This document shows, one piece after another, positions 7,300-15,648 of a DNA stretch of 24,486 bases; within the stretch, counting starts at the first letter, position 1; the number at the start of each line of letters is the position of its first letter. The notes below the pieces were generated by a model, which was not told the origin of the DNA, did not search any database, and saw only the letters and a list, made by a program, of their open reading frames with translations. The position numbers and the translations under genes were made by a program. Source of the DNA: a virus; the IMG/VR virus record IMGVR_UViG_3300025127_000265, positions 1-24,486 of that record; one strand, 5' to 3'.

Positions 7300-7881
7300 T
7301 TATTTGTTCCTTTTTATTGTAGTTTTATTTTCAGAAAACACTCCGAAAATTTCCGTTGGCAGTTCTTTACCTGCCTCAATACGCTCACGGACTAACGCTT
7401 TTAAAGTCATGGGTTCTACCTTCATCTTTTGTGTCGGTTGGAACCCTTGACCCTTTGCAAGTTCAGCATAATTTGCTGCCTTGTTATCTTCGTTACGACC
7501 AAAAGACACCGAGATCTCATTCTTAATAATATCTCCTAGTCCATTGTTACGAAGCCAGTTAAACGCCGCCTCTTTATTTGCTTCCGTTATGGTAGCTCGA
7601 TACGTCGTTGAAACTTTTAAGTGAGATCCATCATGCAGTTTTAATTCTGCAAGACCCATCTCAGACATCATGGTTGGTATAACCTCACCTGATATGTGAT
7701 CTCTTTTCTTTTTCATCATCTTTAAATCGTTTTCTATATCTGCAATACGGTCATCGCATAGCTCTAATCTTTCAACTTGATCTGCAAGAGACTGAATACC
7801 TTCAGTCTTCTTCATTGCATCTTGTTGATCTGCTTCAAAGTTTATTTCATCTTTAAATTTTATTTGTTGTTTAATCGCCAT
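7300..7881 (-). CDS. Conserved phage protein with N-terminal coiled coil
   Basis: The 193-aa protein has a charged helical N-terminal half with probable coiled coil at about residues 28-65 (LADQVERLELCDDRIADIEN). A compact domain follows with IPTMMSEMGLAELKLHDG and then beta-type segments (HLKVSTTYRATITEANKEAA) and FNWLRNNGLGDIIKNE. The C-terminal part has LKALVRERIEAGKELPTEIFG. This order (coiled coil, 'Met-Glu-Gly-Leu plus dG..lkv' module, then 'WL..nG...iiK') recurs from memory in unannotated phage replication-region proteins, but I cannot name a family or function. AAGGAG sits six bases before the ATG. The start overlaps the 3' end of the 125-aa gene by 11 bases. Co-expression with replication genes is likely. 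Confidence 0.75.
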   Translation of the reverse strand: MAIKQQIKFKDEINFEADQQDAMKKTEGIQSLADQVERLELCDDRIADIENDLKMMKKKRDHISGEVIPTMMSEMGLAELKLHDGSHLKVSTTYRATITEANKEAAFNWLRNNGLGDIIKNEISVSFGRNEDNKAANYAELAKGQGFQPTQKMKVEPMTLKALVRERIEAGKELPTEIFGVFSENKTTIKRNK

Positions 7882-8248
7882 CTATTTCTCCTTTCTCGTG
7901 TAAATTAATAGCTATGGGATAATAGGTTCTTTCTTGTTTATCCCATTTTAATAAATTATATTTACCATTTGTAACTTCAGATACCAAAGAACAAGTTATA
8001 CCTATTATTGCAGGGTCACCCGTACATAAAAGATAATCATCTTTATTAAAATTTTTTATTAAAGGTCTTAATCTATAAATTAATGGACCCGGAGAAAATA
8101 TAATTTGTGAATCTTCGGGCAATAAAAATTTAAATTTACCAAACTTAGAAGCACCCATAATGTTTATTTTAGGGTTGCCAACTTTAGTTCCAGGTATCTC
8201 CTGTATAACATAAACTATTCTTTCTGGCATACTTGACATATAATTCAT
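7871..8248 (-). CDS. Small conserved protein, first gene of leftward replication block
   Basis: The 125-aa protein contains PGTKVGNPKINIMGASKFGKF, then LLPEDSQIIFSPGPLIYRLRPLI and YLLCTGDPAIIGITCSLVS, suggesting an alternating beta/alpha fold. No known motif is recognised. It is the first gene on its strand, reading away from the divergent SNF2 gene. Three in-frame starts are possible: ATG at 8248, at 8239 (AGGA eight bases upstream) and at 8230 (MPERIVYV). The first two lie inside the perfect inverted repeat 8233-8265, so the annotated start is uncertain. If a promoter within the repeat drives this gene, the start at 8230 is more likely. Its position suggests early expression. Confidence 0.72.
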   Translation of the reverse strand: MNYMSSMPERIVYVIQEIPGTKVGNPKINIMGASKFGKFKFLLPEDSQIIFSPGPLIYRLRPLIKNFNKDDYLLCTGDPAIIGITCSLVSEVTNGKYNLLKWDKQERTYYPIAINLHEKGEIDGD

Positions 8249-8265
8249 CCTGGATTATATGTCAA
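8233..8265. promoter_or_regulatory. Divergent operator/promoter palindrome with TTGACA on both strands
   Basis: TTGACATATAAT (8233-8244) and ATTATATGTCAA (8254-8265) are perfect inverted repeats of 12 bp separated by 9 bases. Each arm begins with TTGACA on its own strand. A TATATG stands 17 bases further on in both directions, giving symmetric sigma70-like promoters that overlap completely. The element lies exactly between the leftward replication block and the only rightward gene. The plus-strand promoter would start transcription near 8268, leaving a leader of about 17 bases before the helicase. The arms could also be a repressor or activator binding site. Promoter activity is inference from motif and position. 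Confidence 0.65.
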
Positions 8266-8284
8266 TACTAGAAAGAAGAAAATT

Positions 8285-9715
8285 ATGAATTATAAATTTA
8301 AAACTAAACCATATGCACATCAATTGACTGCATTAAAAAAGTCATGGAATAAAGAAACCTTTGCCTATTTTATGGAGATGGGTACAGGTAAAACAAAAGT
8401 GTTGATAGACAATCTAGCTATGCTTTATGACAAAGGTAAAGTTGATGGAGCTTTAATTGTTGCACCCAAAGGTGTTATTAAAACTTGGTACGAGCAGGAG
8501 TTGCCAACACATCTACCAGATCATATAGAAAACGTAACCATATTATGGCAATCAAATATTACCAAAGGACAACAAGAAAAATTAGAAAGTTTATTTGAAA
8601 TAGAAACAGCATTACATATTTTGATTATGAACGTTGAAGCATTTAGTACAGAGAAAGGTATGAAGTTTGCATCTAAATTTTTAAACTCACATAAAGTATT
8701 AATGGCTATTGATGAGTCTACAACTATAAAAACTCCTTCTGCAAAAAGAACTAGAAATATTATTGACTTAGGAGTGCATGCTAAATACAGACGTATTATG
8801 ACAGGGTCACCTGTAACTAAAAATCCCTTAGATTTATTTACACAATGTTATTTTTTAGATCCTTTTCATCTAGACCATAGTTCTTATTATTCATTTAGAA
8901 ATAGATATGCCATAATGAAAACTATGCATGTAAGGGGCAGGTCAATACAAATAGTTCATAAGTTTCAAAATTTAGGAGAATTATCTGAAAGATTACAAAA
9001 TTTTTCTTACAGAGTTTTAAAAGAAGATTGTTTAGATTTACCACCAAAAAATTTTATGAAACGACATGTTTCCTTAACATCAGATCAAAAGAAAATTTAT
9101 CAACAAATGAAAAAGCAGGCACTAGCAGTATTAAATGGCAAGGTTACAACCACCATGACAGTATTAACTCAACTTATGAGATTACATCAAATAACTTGTG
9201 GTCATTTTAAAGCAGATGATGGTTCAACACAAGCTGTAGACAGTAACAGACTTAATGAGCTTATGGGTGTTTTGGCTGAAACTGAGGGTAAAGCCATAAT
9301 ATGGGCTAACTATCAATTAAGTGTAGGAGAAATCATACAGAGAATAATAAAAGAATACGGAGAGGATTCTTATGTGCACTACTATGGACTAACTTCACAA
9401 GAAGAGAGACAAGATCATATTCGTAAATTTCAAAACAATCCTAAATGTAGATTCTTGGTAGGCACACCACAAACAGGTGGATATGGTATTACACTAACAC
9501 AAGCTAATACTGTTATCTATTATTCTAATGGTTATGATCTTGAAAAAAGATTACAATCAGAAGACAGAGCACACAGAATAGGACAAAAGAAAACAGTAAC
9601 TTATGTTGACTTGATCGCTGAGGATACTGTTGATGAGAAGATTGTAAAGGCTTTAAGAAATAAAATAAATATTGCATCTGAAGTCATGGGTGAAGAATTA
9701 AAGCAATGGATCTAA
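8285..9715 (+). CDS. SNF2-family (SF2) helicase/ATPase
   Basis: This is the only plus-strand gene in the window. The 476-aa protein carries SF2/SNF2 motifs: Q-like KPYAHQLTAL, motif I MEMGTGKT (G33-T37), Ia LIVAPKGVIKTWYEQE, motif II LMAIDESTTIKTPSAKR (D143, E144), III RRIMTGSPVTKNPLDLF, IV AIIWANYQLS, V FLVGTPQTGGYGITLTQANT and VI EDRAHRIGQKKTV (R428, R431). Such enzymes translocate on double-stranded DNA, and in phages they are thought to act in replication, recombination or fork restart. At 476 aa it has little beyond the two RecA-like lobes. It diverges from the replication block across the palindrome at 8233-8265 and converges with the endolysin gene, stop codons overlapping by 4 bases. 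A weak purine-rich ribosome site precedes the ATG. Confidence 0.93.
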   Translation: MNYKFKTKPYAHQLTALKKSWNKETFAYFMEMGTGKTKVLIDNLAMLYDKGKVDGALIVAPKGVIKTWYEQELPTHLPDHIENVTILWQSNITKGQQEKLESLFEIETALHILIMNVEAFSTEKGMKFASKFLNSHKVLMAIDESTTIKTPSAKRTRNIIDLGVHAKYRRIMTGSPVTKNPLDLFTQCYFLDPFHLDHSSYYSFRNRYAIMKTMHVRGRSIQIVHKFQNLGELSERLQNFSYRVLKEDCLDLPPKNFMKRHVSLTSDQKKIYQQMKKQALAVLNGKVTTTMTVLTQLMRLHQITCGHFKADDGSTQAVDSNRLNELMGVLAETEGKAIIWANYQLSVGEIIQRIIKEYGEDSYVHYYGLTSQEERQDHIRKFQNNPKCRFLVGTPQTGGYGITLTQANTVIYYSNGYDLEKRLQSEDRAHRIGQKKTVTYVDLIAEDTVDEKIVKALRNKINIASEVMGEELKQWI

Positions 9716-10188
9716 ACTAAATTTCTAGCGGTCCCAATCACAGGTTTATATTTTGTTTTACCTTCTGATTTATATGCATGCATGTATTGTGCACGTCTAC
9801 CTTCAGGTATCCAACTACAGTGAATCCACCCGCTGTTAGGTTCACCTGGAGTATAAAACTCGAGAATAAGCTGATCTGGCTCGAGGTTCTTATAAATCCA
9901 ATCGGCTAATTCTGCATTGTCAACACCGGGACATTCGAAGTCTGCGGCCTCAGCTTTGGCGTGCTGTGAATTTGCAGAGCTGCCTATTGCAAGACATAAA
10001 TCTACACTACGGAACCCGCTAGTGATCTTGACCCTGCCAAAATGGTCACGCACCGGCTGAAGAATATTTTCACATAGTGCTTTTAATTTTTCTACTTGTT
10101 CAGCGTTAGGGTTATTATTAATGTCCCGTCTGATAGCAGTGTCGCTTTTGGTAAGCTCTGAGAGAGTAAAATTACGCGATAAATTCAT
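9712..10188 (-). CDS. Peptidase M15 family endolysin (D-Ala-D-Ala-type peptidoglycan hydrolase)
   Basis: This 158-aa enzyme probably cuts peptide cross-links of the host peptidoglycan at lysis. The core carries VKITSGFRS, SQHAKAEAADFEC and GWIHCSW, giving zinc ligands H76, D83 and H123 as in the M15_3-type single-domain peptidases. E110 is a possible catalytic acid. The usual small glycine in the HxxGxAxD pattern is Ala79, a conservative change. There is no signal peptide, so export would need the holin. The start forms TAATG with the upstream 58-aa holin-like gene, making a lysis cassette at the end of the late block. An alternative role as a virion-associated or maturation peptidase cannot be excluded. 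The base composition appears somewhat richer in G+C than the structural genes. Confidence 0.88.
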   Translation of the reverse strand: MNLSRNFTLSELTKSDTAIRRDINNNPNAEQVEKLKALCENILQPVRDHFGRVKITSGFRSVDLCLAIGSSANSQHAKAEAADFECPGVDNAELADWIYKNLEPDQLILEFYTPGEPNSGWIHCSWIPEGRRAQYMHAYKSEGKTKYKPVIGTARNLV

Positions 10189-10364
10189 TATTTCATATAG
10201 TTCATAACCAAGGCTAGAATGAGTGACCCCATCCCTCCTACGATCATGTATTCAATTCTTTTAATACGTTCTTTCATTTCTTTTATTTGATCGAACGTTT
10301 GTTTCTGCATGATCCTGCAGAGTTTTTCATGTGCCTCTATTTTTTGTAAAGCCGATTTTTTCAT
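10188..10364 (-). CDS. Small holin-like protein (XhlA-like: helix plus C-terminal TM)
   Basis: The 58-aa protein starts MKKSALQKIEAHEKLCRIMQ, continues as a charged helix (QIKEMKERIKRIEYM) and ends with a hydrophobic segment (about residues 41-56, IVGGMGSLILALVMNY). The order 'EaHEK.C ... RI.RIE.mi.G' followed by a C-terminal membrane span is the pattern of XhlA-type and similar small phage holins. Start and stop form TAATG with the 1414-aa gene and the M15 peptidase gene, so it is coupled on both sides. Adjacent holin and endolysin genes form a standard phage lysis cassette. The assignment is by pattern and context, not by a search. Confidence 0.75.
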   Translation of the reverse strand: MKKSALQKIEAHEKLCRIMQKQTFDQIKEMKERIKRIEYMIVGGMGSLILALVMNYMK

Positions 10365-13300
10365 TATGTTCTACCTGCTATAACTTGTTCTTCTGGTGAT
10401 AGTAACGCCTGCTCTGTCGCTGTCAAGTTAGTAATTGGATTTCTTTGTTGCGTTTGAGCCATGATCCGTGGTGAAGGTGTATTGGGTAAAGGAGGTGTTT
10501 GCATACTTGATGCATCAGATACATACATACTTTCATCTATAATAAAGTCTCTATTTAACCTTTGTTTTTTTAATCTTTTTATAATTCTTTTAATTTGTTT
10601 CTCTGATCTTTTATTTAAAGGATTTGGGATACCTTTTTCTTTAGATAATTCTTCATAAACTTCTATCATTCTGTCTGATATGGTAAATGGCTTAAATCTA
10701 TTTGTTTGTATTTTTTTATACAAAGTCCCCATACCTCTATCATCAAACTCTTTTTTAATTTCTTTGTCACGCATACCTAAAACTTTTAATGCATCATAAA
10801 ATCTTCTCATGCTGTTAAATGTTTCAAACCTTTGTTCGTTAGCAAATATAAATTGTTTTACAATTAATTCACTATCTTTAACGGGATCACCTGTTAATGA
10901 ACCTTTATAAATTAAACCTCTTTCATTTCTTTCATCTGTTCTAAACTCCGCTAATTTAAAATTTAAACTTTTATTTAAATCTAATGGAACTTTTCTAAAA
11001 CCAAGTAGACCCATAAGTTCATCCGGTACTTCATACTGTGTTCCTTTTACAGTTTCATCTGTAAGAGCAGCTATCATTCTTTTTACCTGTGGTAAAGATC
11101 CTGGAGATAATTGATATGCTGCGTGTTTAAATGCAGCAGATAATTTATTTCCAATAGAATCTCTTTCATTAAATATTCTTGTTCCTTTTCTAGTAACACC
11201 ATTCCTTGCAAATAAATCCAACACAACACCTAAATATATAGACTCACTTACAAATGGCTCCATAAAACTAGACATTGCTTTTGCCATACCTGTTGCCAAA
11301 CCTTTTATTAATGGTTCTTCACCTTTAGCTTCTACGTTAGCTAAAACTGATTGCACTGGATTTAAAAGAGTGTCGTAGAAAAAACCGTGACTAAAATCTA
11401 TGTATTTATATTTTCCATTTTCATAAACAGGAAGAATAGTATTGTCTTTAGAAAACGATGGTAACAATTCTCTCATGGCTGCAACTTTTTCTCTGCTAAC
11501 TCCATACAACGCTCTAGCTCCCTCGTATGCCATAACAGGTAATGCAGCGTACGTAATACCCTGACCTAATAATCTTCTATAACCAATACTTTTTCTTATA
11601 GGATCTTTTACTTCTCTTAAACTTCTAGCTGTTGTATTTGCTGTTGTTCTAACTATCTCTGCAGGAAACGAAGCAAAGTTTCCTAAAGGTGAACGTCTAA
11701 CACTTTTTACAAAATCAGATACGTATGCGTAGTTAGGAACAGTTTCTCTTACAATACCTGCTGCTTCCTTCATTATATCTATTTCGCTAGGCATTTTTTT
11801 AATAAGATTATTTTCAACACCTTTTTTAAATGCTTGTGTTAATTTATGTTGTTCTCCTAAAAAATTAATTATTCTAAATGCGTCGTCCTCTGCTACATAA
11901 AAATCTTGTGCTACTCTTACAGCTCCTTTTAATTTTTTACCCATGCTGTTATAAAATTTACTTACAAAATCACCACCTTTTGCAATGTCAGATATAAGAC
12001 CTTCAACATCTCTGTATACTGCACTTTGATTAACTACACCTTCTTCAAGTAAAAATTTATATAGTCCTTGTCCTTCTGGAGTATTTCTAAATCTAGGATT
12101 TTTTGTCATTCTATATAAAGCTTGTGGTTGAGTTGCCTTGTAGGCCATTTTGATAGCATTACCCATGGCTGCAGGAGATATAAATATATTACCACTGTGA
12201 ACTGCAGTAACCATTGCAGATGTAAAGTTTCTTGCGTGTGTAAATGGTCCAAGTACAGTTTTAAATGCCTGTGTTACACCTTTTGGTATTAAGAATAACA
12301 TACGGTATGGAACACTTCTAGTTAAAGGCGATGATACTATTTCATCTCCTATTCTTATAGCTTCCACAAAATCTTGTCGTGTAAATTTACCGTCTATTGG
12401 ACTAGTGTATATTTCATCTGCAAGATTAGTTTTAACTTTTATACCTTCTCTACCTGCAAATATTTTTTGAAAAGGAAACTTAGCAAGAGCTTCGTTGTAA
12501 CTGTTATAAAAAATACCTCTTTCACCATTTTTAATTAAATTATCTGACGCTTTTAATAAATTACTGTAAAATCTATCTCTACCTAATATTTCTCCCATGT
12601 CCTCCATGCTGTTAAAAATAACTTTTTTTGCATCTTTGTACTCACCAAATAAATTCTTAAAAGCTTGAAGATCTGATTTAGTTTGTATCAAACCACCTTT
12701 GCCATCAGGTTTAAATTTACCGCCTGACGTAATATTTTCTGCTATATTTTTTACCTGCACAGCTTTGTCATCTAAAAAATTTTTAGTTCCAAATGGAAAC
12801 TCTGGAGTTTTTGTGACAGGGTTTTTAGAAGCTCGTTTGACTATGTTGTCTACTATCTGCATGGCCTCATCTTCATCTATTGGAGCTTTGTTTGCTTTTG
12901 AATATCTAGCAAAAACATCAGCCACTTCTCTTTTAGCTTCTAATACTGGTTTAAACCCATTTAAAAATCCTTTGTTTGCATCAAAAATTTTATAGTCACT
13001 AGATAAAAAATTTTGAGTTCTATCATTCATTATTTTGTTAAACTCTTTTGTTCCAACATTTACATTTTTACCAGACAATACAGCTTGTTTTAAATCTGCT
13101 ATAGTTCTTCTAAAAAGATCAGCATCAGATATAATTTTATTTACATTAAAGTCACTAACACCAATTTTTTTCATACCCTCAGTAAAAGCTTTTGTAGACT
13201 CTTTTGAAAAACCATTAAATACTATTTTATTTTTAATAACAGAGTCTGGAGTTTTTAACATAAACTCTGCCATCATTTTTGATAAAGTCTCTGGTTCTAT

Positions 13301-14608
13301 TGCTTCAGATGCTCTTTTAGTTTCTTTTGATATTGCATTTAAACTATCATCTATATTTTTACTAAAATCATCTGCTACAAGTTTTATCGCAGCTTTCGTA
13401 CCCTCTAACTTTTGAGTTTGCACAAATATATTTTCATCTTTAAAACTTCTTGCTCTAAATTTTTCTGCAAATTTATCTACCCATCTTTCAATTACTTTGT
13501 TACTGTATGCAAGTTCTTTACCTCTTGTCGCTATAGCTTTACCTGCAAGTCCTGCACCATAGAAAAAAGGTAAAATAGGAAAACCTAATTCAGCACCAAA
13601 TTTTAATTTATTTGCTAATTGTCTTGCAGCATCCTCAGAGGATGTTTCTTTTTCCTCTCTATCTAATTCTGTGGGTCCTGCTTCAAATATATCTCCAAAA
13701 GTACCGATGTCCTCTGCTTTCATAACAACAGCTCCTGTACCCAAACCACCTCCTACAGTTACTCCTACAAATTTATCAAAACCAGATGCCTTATTTAATT
13801 GTTCTACTTTTCTTTTTGCGTTGTATAAATTTTTATTACCACTAGTATTTACATATTTATTTTTTTTAATCTTACCAACTAGTTTATCTGCTAGCTGTCT
13901 ACTTTTTTGTGTTAATTTAGTTACAACAGGCACTGCAGTTTTTTGAGCTATTTTACCTGCACCATATAATTGTATCATGGCTTCTGTTATTTTACCTGCA
14001 GCTGTCTCTCTAGCTTGATCCTCTGATTGTTTTGCAATAACTCCTAGTGCTGTATTTTCAAAAGCTCTATTAACTTTTGCAGTTAAACTTTGACTTACAG
14101 GTATGCCCTCTTCTTGAAATGCATCATAAATTAAAGTTCCAAAATTAACAAAACCTTGTGGTATTTTTATTAAACCACTAACTATTGCATTAGCAACAGA
14201 TTCACCTGTAGATACTTCGTTAAATTCGTCTTTTTGTATACCAATCGATCTTTGTTTTGATTTTGTTATCTCAGGTATGTCATCAGGTTCTGCTGCTTGC
14301 GCAGAGCCAAATAAATTCTTATTACTTTCTATTTCATCTGCTTTACCAGAGGGTATAAATTTATTTATTATAGATTTATTTGTTTTAAGAAACTGATCTA
14401 CTTTTTGTCTATTTTGTAAAACCTCTTCTTCTGTTTGTCCCTGGTCCAGAGCTTCTTGCTCTGCAATTCTTGTAACTAAAGATCTAATACCCTCTTCATC
14501 AAGTATTCTTGCATACTTTCTACCCTCTTCGATTTGTTCGATTATATTTCTTTTTTCTTCCTCGGTAGGTTTTAATAATTTTTGAAGGAAGCTTCTTTCT
14601 TCAGCCAC
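10364..14608 (-). CDS. Giant (1414 aa) probable internal virion / DNA-ejection protein
   Basis: This is the largest gene of the window. The protein is mostly alpha-helical, Lys/Glu-rich, with hydrophobic segments at about 281-297 (VGVTVGGGLGTGAVVM), 337-360 (FGAELGFPILPFFYGAGLAG) and near 1010-1030 (QGITYAALPVMAYEG). The long C-terminal half has FASFPAEIVRTTANTTARSL and a Pro-rich stretch (MQTPPLPNTPSP). It ends NPITNLTATEQALLSPEEQ, a short module that I recall from other marine phage proteins. No enzymatic motif is recognised. Size, membrane-prone segments and position after Gln/Ala-rich ejection-type proteins, just before the lysis genes, resemble the large ejected core proteins of podoviruses such as T7 gp16. 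The start is GTG with AGGAGG four bases upstream. Function is inference. Confidence 0.8.
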   Translation of the reverse strand: MAEERSFLQKLLKPTEEEKRNIIEQIEEGRKYARILDEEGIRSLVTRIAEQEALDQGQTEEEVLQNRQKVDQFLKTNKSIINKFIPSGKADEIESNKNLFGSAQAAEPDDIPEITKSKQRSIGIQKDEFNEVSTGESVANAIVSGLIKIPQGFVNFGTLIYDAFQEEGIPVSQSLTAKVNRAFENTALGVIAKQSEDQARETAAGKITEAMIQLYGAGKIAQKTAVPVVTKLTQKSRQLADKLVGKIKKNKYVNTSGNKNLYNAKRKVEQLNKASGFDKFVGVTVGGGLGTGAVVMKAEDIGTFGDIFEAGPTELDREEKETSSEDAARQLANKLKFGAELGFPILPFFYGAGLAGKAIATRGKELAYSNKVIERWVDKFAEKFRARSFKDENIFVQTQKLEGTKAAIKLVADDFSKNIDDSLNAISKETKRASEAIEPETLSKMMAEFMLKTPDSVIKNKIVFNGFSKESTKAFTEGMKKIGVSDFNVNKIISDADLFRRTIADLKQAVLSGKNVNVGTKEFNKIMNDRTQNFLSSDYKIFDANKGFLNGFKPVLEAKREVADVFARYSKANKAPIDEDEAMQIVDNIVKRASKNPVTKTPEFPFGTKNFLDDKAVQVKNIAENITSGGKFKPDGKGGLIQTKSDLQAFKNLFGEYKDAKKVIFNSMEDMGEILGRDRFYSNLLKASDNLIKNGERGIFYNSYNEALAKFPFQKIFAGREGIKVKTNLADEIYTSPIDGKFTRQDFVEAIRIGDEIVSSPLTRSVPYRMLFLIPKGVTQAFKTVLGPFTHARNFTSAMVTAVHSGNIFISPAAMGNAIKMAYKATQPQALYRMTKNPRFRNTPEGQGLYKFLLEEGVVNQSAVYRDVEGLISDIAKGGDFVSKFYNSMGKKLKGAVRVAQDFYVAEDDAFRIINFLGEQHKLTQAFKKGVENNLIKKMPSEIDIMKEAAGIVRETVPNYAYVSDFVKSVRRSPLGNFASFPAEIVRTTANTTARSLREVKDPIRKSIGYRRLLGQGITYAALPVMAYEGARALYGVSREKVAAMRELLPSFSKDNTILPVYENGKYKYIDFSHGFFYDTLLNPVQSVLANVEAKGEEPLIKGLATGMAKAMSSFMEPFVSESIYLGVVLDLFARNGVTRKGTRIFNERDSIGNKLSAAFKHAAYQLSPGSLPQVKRMIAALTDETVKGTQYEVPDELMGLLGFRKVPLDLNKSLNFKLAEFRTDERNERGLIYKGSLTGDPVKDSELIVKQFIFANEQRFETFNSMRRFYDALKVLGMRDKEIKKEFDDRGMGTLYKKIQTNRFKPFTISDRMIEVYEELSKEKGIPNPLNKRSEKQIKRIIKRLKKQRLNRDFIIDESMYVSDASSMQTPPLPNTPSPRIMAQTQQRNPITNLTATEQALLSPEEQVIAGRT

Positions 14609-14616
14609 AATGCCTC

Positions 14617-15648
14617 CTATTCTCCAACTTGTACGAATTTAGTTCCGTCGAATCTATATACTTTATTCTCGCCTGGGTTTACGTAAATGTTTCCTTTGAA
14701 ATAATCTTCTTTGTCTAGATCTTCATTTAAAACAAGTATGTCTCTACCTGTTTCTTCACCATTAACTATTTCAGGTTGTTTTTCAGCTCCTGATATGTGA
14801 TATCTACTTGGATCAAACTGTGAAGCGTCTGCTCCTGCTATTTTACCTTTTTCAACTTGTTGAAACACTCTAAAAATACTCTCAGCTGCAGGAACAGTTA
14901 AGTCTTCTCCTGCATCAGATCTTACATAAGCATCTGCATATCTTGCTACGTTTATTCTATCTAATTCACCTGGTCCGTATTGAACACCTTCAATTTCTTT
15001 TTTTAATAATACATTATAACCTTCTGCTTCATTTTTAAAGAATCCAGACTCAACACCACGTTTAACTTTTTTCTCTAACGAACTTAGGTCTTCTTCGCTC
15101 ATAGATTCTATTACAGATTCTAATAAATCTTTATCATCTGATCTTTCTTGTATTTTCATAGCTTGGAAAGTTTTTAGTGGTTCTTTTGCAGCTTCTGCAG
15201 CTGTAGCGATTAATCCACCTCTAGGTGAAGCAGATGCTAAGTTTAAACCAAACTGTGTTAAAAAACTAGACATTGGTAAAGATGATTTACCTAGTAACGA
15301 GTCACGTAACGCTATTCTTTTTTCAAATTCTGTTTTAACATCATCATCACCTGCTTTTAAATCTTCTATATTAAATTGATTATTATTTTTATTATTTCCT
15401 GTATTTGTTATTTTTTTTGAACCACCTGTTCTTTTACCTGACTCATCGATAATACCTTTACTTTGTAGTTCTTGCATTTGTTTATCGTACTCTTCTTGAG
15501 TGCCTGGAAAATCTATCGGTTTAGTTCCAAACTGAAAAGGTGTTCTAGTAAAACCTTCAGGTAATATACCTCTTACTCCTGTCATGATACCATCAGAAGA
15601 TGATCCGCCCATTCTAAACATTGGTCTTTTTAATATTCTGTTCATCAT
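14617..15648 (-). CDS. Virion-associated protein with N-terminal RPMFRMGGS motif
   Basis: The 343-aa protein begins with two Met and NRILKRPMFRMGGSSSDG (residues 3-20), a basic-to-GG tag related to the GG motifs of the 661-aa neighbour. A Gly/Asn/Lys-rich linker follows, then a helical region with RIALRDSLLGKSSLPMSSFL and FGLNLASASPRGGLIATAAEA, which resembles membrane-inserting or ejection-protein sequences. The C-terminal part is beta-rich (DYFKGNIYVNPGENKVYRFD). Start codon overlap with the preceding gene is TAATG, and the downstream gene begins after 8 bases. A virion role is inferred from its place between two putative ejection proteins. No named family is recognised. Confidence 0.75.
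   Translation of the reverse strand: MMNRILKRPMFRMGGSSSDGIMTGVRGILPEGFTRTPFQFGTKPIDFPGTQEEYDKQMQELQSKGIIDESGKRTGGSKKITNTGNNKNNNQFNIEDLKAGDDDVKTEFEKRIALRDSLLGKSSLPMSSFLTQFGLNLASASPRGGLIATAAEAAKEPLKTFQAMKIQERSDDKDLLESVIESMSEEDLSSLEKKVKRGVESGFFKNEAEGYNVLLKKEIEGVQYGPGELDRINVARYADAYVRSDAGEDLTVPAAESIFRVFQQVEKGKIAGADASQFDPSRYHISGAEKQPEIVNGEETGRDILVLNEDLDKEDYFKGNIYVNPGENKVYRFDGTKFVQVGE

Noticed and set aside
12699-13946. Plus-strand ORFs of about 90-130 aa opposite the 1414-aa gene
   Set aside because: They are antisense shadows of a long coding frame, have biased composition (Ser, Phe, Leu) and lack ribosome sites.
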